Positions 55,236 through 64,000 of a stretch of 64,000 nt of DNA are shown here, in pieces. The position numbers and the translations under genes are program-made. The notes under the pieces are model-generated. The model did no database searches, was not told the origin of the DNA, and saw only the letters and a program-made list of their open reading frames with translations. The DNA lies in contig JAJTUP010000016.1 of the NCBI GenBank assembly GCA_021399435.1, forward strand, positions 744,001 to 808,000, in the 5' to 3' direction. Position 1 is the first letter of the stretch, and every line of letters starts with the position of its first letter. The DNA is from Diaporthe sp. PMI_573 (Eukaryota; Ascomycota; Sordariomycetes; Diaporthales; Diaporthaceae).

Positions 55236-57770
55236 TTACCAGCCTTTCTTCCGAGCGAATCGCTTGTTCAGAAGGGCGAGGACTTTCGGCACGTTGAACT
55301 GGACATATTCGAGGTCCAGCTCGTCTTGTCCGTCCTTCTGCATTTCCAAAAGATCGTCGAGCTTGAGGTCGAGCTCAAGGAGGCCGCGGTTACGCCCTGG
55401 ATCGGATGTCAGTAACGAAGTCACCAATTATGCCGGATGGTCTTCAGCCCTAGAGCTGCTGTACTTGCCCTTGTAGTGCAGAGAAATGACAAATGTTCCC
55501 GGTAACGGGCTTGTAAAGTTGAAGTATATGTTCGCCCGCCTGTTGTCCGGCACGTTGCTCTTTTGGATGACCCCTTCTTTCTCCAATTGTTGATGGGTGA
55601 ATTTGTAGGGTCCGAGAACCTGCTGCTTCTGCTGTTTCCGTCGTGTACCCTCACTTTGGCTGCGGACGTTGTGTAGATAGCTCTTGTACGTCTCTAGCTG
55701 GCCAACCAGATACGTGTTGTGATCGCGGATCGTCTTGTAGACCTCGTCAAGCTTAGTGGTCTCCACGAGGACTGCATCCTTGAGAGATCCTAGATGCTGT
55801 AGTTCTTGCTCGACCTCATCCCGTAGTAGGCTGAACTGATCGGACTTGTCTATGACTCGCAGCTCCTGCAATTGACTCAGCAACTCCATAGCACGGATGC
55901 CTTTGCGGACCATAACCGCGTCGTTCCGAGATGTCGCTGCTGCATCGGCAATGCGCTCGAGGCGGAGGGGCCTTCGCTGGACAGCGTTGTTCGATGGAAT
56001 TGAACGCATGATCTGCACGAAGACGTTCTTGGCCTCCATGAAGTAAATCTCCTCCTGAGTGATATCGAGCGCGGCGGTCAAGTCATCCATGGCCGACTCC
56101 CATCTGCTGAATAGTGGTAAGTTGATCACCCGGTTCTCCTTCCTGGGCACCTGTGGGGGAGAGGGGCCAAGCTCGGACATGATGATGTGCAGGTGCGAGT
56201 TCTCGTCCTTGCACAGCTCATTCCGGTGCTTGTCGAGAAGGCCGTGCATGGCATAGATCTCGTTCAGTGTAATGGACAGCTCCAGATCCTTTTTGGAAAG
56301 CGCCACGTAGTTGTCCATCTCCAGACTTTCGTAGAAATCTTGCACGTCGCAAAGGTCAAGCATGAACTTGTTGATCCGTTCCTTGTTCGACTGGATAAAT
56401 GGCTGTAGCTTAGCCATGTAGGGTTCTTTCGCATAGGACGGCTTGTTTGCAAGGTTTTGCAGCATTTTTGCGATCAACGTTAATGTCCTTCTCGGCTTGT
56501 CCGCCGGTGTTCCATCTATCAACATGTACGACTTCGGCGTGACGATGGCGGGGTTGATGAAGCGCAGGAAGAAGAACCCTCCGATCAGTGTGCAAATGAC
56601 CTGGTCGTTGGCATCGGGGTACTTCCGCTTTGTTAAGCTGCGAATCTGTTTGCAGATCCAGCGGATTCCGTACGGCGCTTCCTCCAGCCCGTCGATGATG
56701 GTCGACAGGAAGCCATTCGCGATTTCGGTAAGCATGGTGAGTCTGGGTTCGATGATAGCTTGAACCTGAGCATTCTCCGCGGCCTGTTCAGCAGTGATGC
56801 CCTTTGGTAGAGACGGCGGAAGACTGCCCGTGTCCTGCTCGATTTGTTCGCACATGCGCTCGTAAACTTTGAGGGGGTTGATCTCTAGATCCAAATCGTG
56901 CAGCTCGATAAGGCCATTAATCCTGTGCGCAAGCACCGCTCTCAAGAAGCTCTGACCCGGGCCTCTCCTCGTATACGTTGTCATCATTCGGGAAACTGGT
57001 GTGTTGGCGCGAAGCAAGGACGAGTATTCTGGGGTGTTATCGAACTGGTACGTCAAAACAGACTGAAGCGCAAGTTAGCAAAAGAACCCACGTCCACACC
57101 GAAGGGAAGCGAACCTGAAACATGGTTAGGAGCAGATGCTCTTCTCGACTCTCGTACTGGTTTCCATAGATGGTGAACATGACGGTCTGCAGCAGGGAGT
57201 CAATCTCGGACATGGACACAAGCCGGCAGAGGTGCGCAATGTGCCTGGGCTCCGATTGCAACAGGAACATGAGGTTGCCATATCTCTGCGTCTTGTCGTC
57301 ATTCGGGAAGACTCCCTCTTGAATGTCTGTCGCGTCTTCTAAGTGGCTGGCGACTTCGTTCTGCTCCTCCAATGCCATGCGATTCTGAATCAGCAAGGCA
57401 ATCCGAGAGTCGAGGTACCGCACGTCCTTTTCAAGCACGAAGTTCTTCTTGGATTGGGAGGAAATCTTGGACTTGAGGTCGCGGAGTATCTTTTGGGCTA
57501 TGGAGAGTAAGTACAGGACTTGGCACAAACTTCGGGTCGAGGCCGCGGGGGATGAGGGGCGAACAAACCTTTGGCGAGATCGTCTTCTATCTCCAAGTCG
57601 GTTTCCTGTGCCGACATTGACATGTACAATGCCGACATGGAGTACCGTTTCGACTGGCGGGCTGAGCGCGAGCCATCGTACGAAGACATGGTGTTCTGGC
57701 GGGAGAGGGCCTGGTAGGAGGATGAGGATGCGGTTGAGGCCCGGGAAGGGGTTTGCAGCATTACAGACAT
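55236..57770 (-). CDS. Ras GTPase-activating protein, IQGAP-like RasGAP type
   Basis: Exons 57770-57569, 57497-57115, 57062-55469 and 55396-55236 give 779 residues. The introns are 57498-57568 (GTTTGT, ATAG), 57063-57114 (GTTCGC, CAG) and 55397-55468, which is GC-AG. After a Ser-rich N-terminus and a coiled segment (about 68-120), the RasGAP domain spans about 150-480. It contains '[12 protein letters not shown]' with the probable arginine finger (about R213) and the signature '[14 protein letters not shown]' (about 358-371). A RasGAP C-terminal domain (about 560-770) ends in '[16 protein letters not shown]' and a basic tail. This is the fungal GapA/Sar1/Gap1 type, which stimulates GTP hydrolysis by Ras at the membrane and controls polarity and cAMP signalling. 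The ATG at 57770 is chosen because upstream codons in frame lack ATG; an additional 5' exon is possible. Confidence 0.88.
55397..55468 (-). other. GC-AG intron in the RasGAP gene
   Basis: The donor reads GCAAGT (55468-55463) and the acceptor CCAG (ending at 55397), with an ACTGAC branch-like site. Only this splice joins 'HYKG' to '[10 protein letters not shown]' in frame. The nearby GT donors leave stops. Confidence 0.75.
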
Positions 57771-59481
57771 GCTCACGATGGAGTCGGACGCCGTGTACAC
57801 AGGTCAATCTCAGGGGGCCGGGCGAGAGAGCACCCGAAACCTCTGGAATGTGTGTAGCAGGATGCTACAGGACACTGGGAAGGCGTCTTCACTCGGATCG
57901 CGGCGGAGATTGGACAATGTCTCGAAAGACAATAGGTCTCGTGTGTGTCGTCGAGGGTCGGTGGCTGGACGGGGGGCGGGGGGCGCTGCGTAGGCCGCCG
58001 TTTAGGTGTTGGTGGTGTGTGTGCTTGCTTGTGTGCGTGTGGTGCGCGTGCATCCACCGCTGCTCGTTCAGACTCTGGGCGCGCCGACAATTGGAACCGC
58101 GGGGGGACACAGCAATCAAAACGGGATGGACGACGGGTCGCAAATGGGACGGCGTTCTGATCGGGTCGTTGGCGAAGGCGCCGGACTGTCGACCCAAAAA
58201 GGAAAAAGTCGGCTCGAGGGTGTTAGGTCCAAGGAAGTTGGGCGGACGGTCGAGAAAGGGCAAAGGCAGTGAAAGCGGAACGAGATGCGTAGTTTGGGTG
58301 GTCGCTGTTGGGGGCTCAATGGCGCATGCGTACGGTGATCAGCGCGATTGATTGTCGACCAGCGAGCGCCCTAACAAAGAGGAAAAGCGGGACGTTATCA
58401 GAACAGGAACAGGAGCTTGCCGATCTGGATACGGTAGCAAGCAGGGTGGACGAAAGTCGTCTGTCGGCGTTGGGTTGCTCGATTCGGCGCAGTGGGGACG
58501 ACAGTCAGGAATTGGGGCCGTTGCTGGTGATTGATTTATGAGGGAGCGGGCGTGCAGCCTCGGGTGGTTCTGCTCTGCTCTGATCTGCTCAGGTCTGCCG
58601 CGCTTCGCTTCGAGTGAGGAAGAAGGGGGGAGATTGAAGGGAGCGGCGAGTCAATTGCTTGCGCGATAGGTGCAGTGTGTAGGTGCATGTGGATGGAGTC
58701 CAAGAGGAGGAGGCCGTGGAGGATGGGCGACGGATGGCCAGAGGACGATGCGATGGGTGTGTATGTTGTGTGTGGGCGGGCGGACGGGCGACTGTGGATA
58801 GGGAGGGGGGCTCTTCGATGATGGCGATGGAGGGTTATTGACGGAGGGAGGGAAGACTTGGGACTTGGGGAGGAGCCAGGCACAGGCACAGGCAAGGCAC
58901 CAGGCGGAGATGAGTGGGCAAGCCCACTTTCACTTTCACACCTTTGCGCTGGTTGTCACTCGGTCAGTCACACTTGCCCCTCTCTCTCTCAATTCTGCTG
59001 GGCTCTACAACCTGGAACTAGCACTTGTACCTGCACCTGTAGCAGCCCACCTGCACCCACACCCGCGACTGCACTCTTCTACCTACACAGGCAAGACAGG
59101 CCCAGGCCCTGCTTGTTGCTGCACCCTGCTGCACCCTGCGGTTTCCCGCTACCGGTGCGCTTGGGGAAACTACGACTCTGCAGCGCTGGAACGGGAAGGA
59201 GGGATTGGATGGTGGCGTGGCTGAGAATGGCTAGCGTGTAGCAGGGCTCGTGTGCAAAATTGTGAGCTGTTTCAGAGTATTTGTGAAGGGGGGGTTGGAG
59301 GGTGGGAGGAGTGAGTGGGAAGGGATTTGGGGGAGAATTTGAGAAGGGGGGGGGGTTGCTGCGAGCACTTTGAGGCTATATTGTATGGTGCATACTATAT
59401 TATATTACTGCCCAAGCCGCACGGTAACACATCTGCACATCTGTTTTTCCATGTTTCTGCCAGCCGTCTGCACGGTAGAGA

Positions 59482-59505
59482 CACACACACACACACACAC
59501 ACACA
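59482..59505. repeat. (AC)n microsatellite
   Basis: About eleven AC units. Confidence 0.85.
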
Positions 59506-60157
59506 ATTACTGCTGCTCTACAAGAACACGAATACGTACGTACGCACACATGTGCTGCACGCACTGCGGTCTGGCGGTGCAGACTGTCAGGTTGGCCCGA
59601 GATTCCTCAGGGTCCCTCAAGGTTCGCAAACGGTCGGCATGATCGAGCAAGGAAGACTCGACTCTGTGCTCCGGTTCTGCAACACGTGTATTCTCCTGCT
59701 CAGCCCATCCGGCCTTGATTTTCCCCCTGGCGCTCTGGTTATGCCTCACCACCCGAGACGTGATGCACCGTTGGCCCACCATCCCTCGGTGTCCTCATGT
59801 TCATGTTCCTTTCGAGTTCATGCTCGAGAACCGACGTGGCAGGCCGTGAGAGAGTCGACCAACCTAGGAATGGATACAGAACCCGCAATGCTGCAGTGTT
59901 CCCAGCTGCTGGCTGCATCGACCAGGGGCGCGCAGGCGCGACCGCTTCAGAAGTGGGCCCCCCTCCCATCAAATGTTCCGTTTGGCGCTGGGCCAAGTGC
60001 ATCTGACCATCTCCAAGTTCGGACGAAGAGAGTCACACCCTCACCTATTTCGTGAAGCAGAGGTACAAATTACAGGCAGCAGGCACATGCACTTTTCGCC
60101 TCTTGCCCTGACGATCGATCAAGGACAACCAGACCAGTCCGCTCACACCCACACTCG

Positions 60158-60200
60158 CATCACATCACATCACATCACAGCAACACACACACACACACAC
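60158..60200. repeat. CATCA and CA simple repeats
   Basis: Several ATCAC units are followed directly by about nine CA units. Confidence 0.75.
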
Positions 60201-61490
60201 AGCATACGTAGCGTGAGCTGATTGCTTCCTCCGTCCGGCCCAGGACGAAATCAGGCCCGGCCAGATGGAACGACAAAAGCCACATCTGACTGTAGACATC
60301 GGGCCGCCTTCTGCCCCTGTCTGCGAAGCCATGGCTACACACCATCTCAACATGTACGCAGTGGGAATCGGGCGCTGGAACATTGGGAGACACCTCGTTC
60401 CACATACCCGGTGACGTCCCGGAACCACATCACCCTCATGTCTTGCAGATGGGGCTTGCTTCCCTCCCTTGTCCGGCCTGGTTCTCGAGGTCCGAGCAAT
60501 GTATTAATGTGCGCACGCGAGGGAACCCCCACGTACTGTAGATGGTGCAGCAGTTTCCCGGAAACCTCGGTTGGCTGCTCCTTGATGGGCGCGTGCCTTC
60601 ATGTACCTTGGGCCTGGGACCTTTGGAGACTCGACACATCTCTGGGCCGGGGTGGCTGTCAAGACAGGCGTGTTTGAGGATGCTGCAGGGGAGCACCGAG
60701 GTGGTGAGGGGCCCGTGTCTCTGACTGGCTCAGACGGGTCTGGTTGGCCCGCGACCAGGACCAGCCGCCTTGGAAAAGCCGTTTGACTGAGAAAGAAACT
60801 CTCCGAGAGGGTCAACCACTACCTGCCGCTAGCTTTTCGGTAAACTCTACCACTGGCTTTTGCTAATGTCTGCACGCACCACCCAGCCACCCTGCGATGC
60901 CACGCGAGCAGGCGAGAGTGCCAGCCCCTCCCCTCTCGAGAAACAGAGTTCAACAACATGGCCCAACTTCGGGCTTCATTTACGCTTCTGGTCTACGTTT
61001 TACGCCTGGGCCTCTCAGCCCTCCAAGGTTTGAACTGTAGCTTCTGATGTGACCCTGATATCGTGCAGATGCGCGCGCCGAACATTCCACGCACAAACTG
61101 GACTTCTTCACCCATATTGCTGTGTAACAGTAGATCTCCAACGAGTTTGCTCCTGGTAGGAATGTGTTGAAGCTTGCGTGTTGTGGCTAGCTCCTTGTCA
61201 AGGGTTTGCTCTCCTTCCTGGTTGCTCATATTATGTGGCCATGTTTAACTCCCGGAGCCAGGCCAGAAGTCTAATAAACTTTGATGTGAGGGGGTGGACA
61301 AACTCCCTACAGGTTGTTACAAGACTTACTCCCACAGACATCTCGCTTGTGTCGAAACACCTCATTTGCCTTGGATCAGAATAGTCAGGTAACCATCACA
61401 GCACAACATAAGAGCCTGCAAATTCCACCAAGACTTCGGCGAGCCTTGCGCGATCTCACGAGGCTACTATCAGTCACGAGCTCACCAATC

Positions 61491-62171
61491 ATGAAGGGCG
61501 TCTTCCCGCCTTCTTCTCTTTATGGCGTTGGCGCAACCAACGACATTGGTGAGGAGATTGAGCGGTTATTCGTCCCCGACTACAGCCCGATGCATCGGCA
61601 CGTCCCAGAGGCAGAGCTCATCACCTACTCGGCAGAGAAGCAAGTCAGCCAACTGCAGTTGCTTCATCCCAGAACACGCGAGATTGAACTAGACAAGATG
61701 ACACTGGTGGTCTCCATTGATGGTGCCTGTCGTGAGAATGGGACGCCATCGGCTCGGGCGTCATGGGGTGTCTTTTTCGGCCCAGGCTCCCAATTCAACT
61801 CTAGCGGTCCGCTCAGCCCCTCCTGCCCGCAGACGAGCTCTCGTGCCGAGATCGAGGCTCTGTCCCAGGCTATCGATGCCATCAGGGGTATCTGCCATGG
61901 CGATATGACCCTGCAGGAGATCAAGATCCGCTCCGACTCGGAGTATCTCTGCCAGGCCATGTCCATGTGGGTCGGGGGATGGATCGGGGACGATGGGATC
62001 CGACCGAACGGGCAGCCGGTGGCTCACTTTGGCAAGCTGAAGGAGATCCACGAGGCAATTGACGAGATGACCTATGGCGACGACGGCGGGCTGCACTTCC
62101 AGTTCTGGCACGTGCCGAGGGAGGATAATCGTGAGGCTGACGCACTGGCGACTAGTGTGCTGGGTGGGTGA
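61491..62171 (+). CDS. Stand-alone RNase H-fold protein
   Basis: A single exon encodes 226 residues from the ATG at 61491. The type 1 RNase H fold starts near residue 70. All four acidic residues are present: D77 ('VVSIDGACRENG'), E120 ('SSRAEIEALSQAI'), D149 ('IRSDSEYLCQAM') and D217 ('NREADALA'), with H207 near the active site. An enzyme cleaving RNA in RNA:DNA hybrids is expected. There is no hybrid-binding N-terminal domain, and the first 65 residues are unrecognised. Such small RNase H-like proteins are common in Sordariomycetes and may descend from retroelement RNase H. No reverse transcriptase lies nearby, so it is treated as a host gene. An upstream frame open from 61314 has no ATG. 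Confidence 0.8.
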   Translation: MKGVFPPSSLYGVGATNDIGEEIERLFVPDYSPMHRHVPEAELITYSAEKQVSQLQLLHPRTREIELDKMTLVVSIDGACRENGTPSARASWGVFFGPGSQFNSSGPLSPSCPQTSSRAEIEALSQAIDAIRGICHGDMTLQEIKIRSDSEYLCQAMSMWVGGWIGDDGIRPNGQPVAHFGKLKEIHEAIDEMTYGDDGGLHFQFWHVPREDNREADALATSVLGG

Positions 62172-64000
62172 GGCAGCTTCATCTCGGCTCCGTCAAAGGA
62201 GGAAGGATTATCATAGGTCGCCGCGGGATAGCGCCCCGGGTCTATCGTTGTCGAGGACCGGGAATAACCTCACGCCAGTGGCAACCCACGGCGGCAAGTC
62301 CGTTAATCCGAACTTATGTGTGGCCGACAAAAGAACAGCCTCGGTACGCCGACGCCTTTTGGCGTTTTAAGGTGATGTGAGAAAGCCAAATTATACTGAC
62401 ATGCCCCAACCGTGGCGGCCGCCACAGGTCCTCGAATGCAAATATGCACTGTTGCTAGGACCGCCCGGAAGCGAGCCCTTGTTAAAAATAGAGATCCGCT
62501 ACACCCAAGGAATCCCAAGACGCAACCGCGCATGCTTTAGTCAGGGGTTGGGAGCCGTGCTACCATCTGGCTAGCTGCAAGGGGCAAGTGCCAGAAACGC
62601 TTTTGCTGCGCACGTGGACGCCTTCTGGGGGCCGCCGTGCTTCTTCATCTCCACGACCATCACCACCACCATCACCATCACCACCGTCGAATGCCACAAA
62701 ACCTCGTGTCGGGTCCCTTAGACTCGAGGCTACGGGCGGAAATGCGACGTTGCTTCGGCACCCACGGACCTGGAGCTGACGCCTCCCATCAATAGTCCTT
62801 CCGGGGCTTCCATACCAGCAACAGGATAGGATGTCTGTCTGCCCACGACAGAACACCGGTACCGCCCAGTACTATTCCGTAACGTCACCACCGCCCTTGA
62901 GCCCCCACAGGGATGATGGATTAGGGAGCACAGACTCGAAACAACAGATCTACCGATGCAGAACAAGTGACAGTATGTGAAGCACTGACACTGTCTCTCT
63001 TGTCATCCCATGATGCGAGCCAGTCAGTCAGGCTGGCTATTGTCCCGACACGTAGACGCATAGTTGTACACACAGAACATGGTGCCTCGAGCATCTTCGT
63101 GCCGAGGCAACGCGCACGCCCATCGACTTCCTCTTGCGGTCGATATGCCCACCTGGCAGCTGGCACCTGCGCCAACTTTTTTTTTTTTGCTTTTTTCCCG
63201 CTCCCGCAAGCGCGGAGTTTTCAAAGGCAGAAAAAAGAGAAAATGTTAGCCACATCCAATCTTAATTTACGCCCCGTCATGTGTGTCCCACTTTGTGCCC
63301 CACCCCAGATCCAAGTTTCAGGGTCCCTTCAATCATTACATGACCGATGCTTGGCGGTGTTCACCCTTCAGTGGTGGCCCCCCAAGGCGATTGGTCGATC
63401 ACTTTTCGCAACGGGCGATCAGGGGAGACAGACGCCAGGCACGGGGGGTTTAGGACTGAACACACAGCCAGAGAGGCAGAGAGGCAGAGAGTGGTTGGAG
63501 AAAAAGTGGCAGGGCCAATATCGCATCAGCGCATGCGAACCAAACCTTCCTGCTCGTTCACGAACCATACCTGCGCTTCTACCATGGTCGATCCAGCCAA
63601 TTCCGCCCCCTCGCTCCCAACTCTCTCTCCCCTCCCCCCACCCCTTTTCAAAATCTGATATGTGACTGCGCAAGTGTGTACGTTGGGCCCATGCAGGAGG
63701 AACCTTTCTTCCGGTGGGATGATGAGCCTTTTTCAACCTGGTTGCCCTGGCAGGATCGAATCGACCCTTACCAGAGTCGCAGCGGAAGCGGGTGGGGTCT
63801 TTACAAGCAAGCAAGCAAGGCGTTCGCCCCCGAATGATCGGCATCAACCCGTGGGGACCGGCGGGGGGCTCCACCACCCTCTCTCTCTCTCTTTTCATGC
63901 GGTGATCGACCTGCACCGCCCACCCCCTCGTCAGCCAACTAACTAACTTGCGGGGGTTGGCCTGGTCTCAAAAAAAAAAAGCCAACCTAAACCCGTGAAC
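62172..64000. other. Spacer without recognisable gene
   Basis: No gene supported. It includes a poly-T run near 63177-63188, an ACCATC-type trinucleotide stretch near 62655-62690 and pyrimidine-rich tracts near 63600-63650. The right edge of the window is still non-coding. Confidence 0.4.

Larger units (their letters stand above)
57771..61490. other. Spacer with CA repeats, promoter of the RasGAP gene
   Basis: No gene supported in 3.7 kb. The left part is the 5' region of the RasGAP gene. Simple repeats lie at about 59482-59505 and 60160-60200. Long open frames on either strand have no recognisable product and low-complexity composition. Confidence 0.45.

Noticed and set aside
57449..58351. 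A 300-codon plus-strand frame opposite the start of the RasGAP gene
   Set aside because: Antisense to a confirmed first exon and its promoter, low-complexity, no domain.
59315..60055. A 246-codon plus-strand frame
   Set aside because: Contains a translated CA microsatellite (His-Thr run) and no recognisable domain.
59482..60200. Regular repeats considered as a CRISPR-like array
   Set aside because: They are pure dinucleotide and short simple repeats without spacers, in a eukaryotic genome.

Overview
The window reads as nuclear DNA of a filamentous ascomycete (Pezizomycotina, probably Sordariomycetes). The evidence is the many short GT-AG introns (mostly 50-120 bp, often with CTNAC-type branch sites), recognisable fungal proteins (Hpc2/ubinuclein, RPAP1/Rba50-like, IQGAP-type RasGAP, DUF3723, Dal5-like MFS) and degraded transposons carrying C-to-T type nonsense mutations that look like repeat-induced point mutation (RIP). 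No genome-wide comparison was possible.

Layout. 1-15.3 kb is an AT-richer graveyard: two retrotransposon gag-like remnants, a DUF3723 gene, a broken protein kinase, a hAT transposase pseudogene and an ankyrin scrap. 15.6-16.3 kb holds a small three-exon secreted, GPI-tailed, cysteine-rich (CFEM-like) protein. 16.5-36.1 kb is the outstanding part: three giant genes. A (minus, about 1,293 aa) and B (minus, about 1,457 aa) are uncharacterised. C (plus, about 2,600 aa) joins a ComEC-type metallo-beta-lactamase fold to a DUF6603 region. A four-helix membrane protein lies between A and B. 36.2-43.3 kb is again decayed accessory DNA: an MFS transporter and a transcription factor both lacking their 5' ends at the same junction, an alpha/beta-hydrolase scrap, a cyclin pseudogene, a coiled-coil pseudogene and two divergent orphan genes. 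43.3-64 kb looks like the conserved core genome: HPC2-like, RPAP1/Rba50-like, RasGAP (with a GC-AG intron) and a stand-alone RNase H, separated by 2-5 kb spacers rich in simple repeats.

The giant genes. A, B and the DUF6603 part of C resemble, from memory, large uncharacterised bacterial proteins. I infer that the cluster is a multi-protein system shared with or acquired from bacteria and then given introns. Its function is unknown. B and C are divergent from one 0.7-kb spacer, and A lies upstream in the same orientation as B. Gene models for A, B and C were rebuilt by joining exons at consensus splice sites. Every join restores both frame and plausible protein sequence, except that the first exon of C is unresolved.
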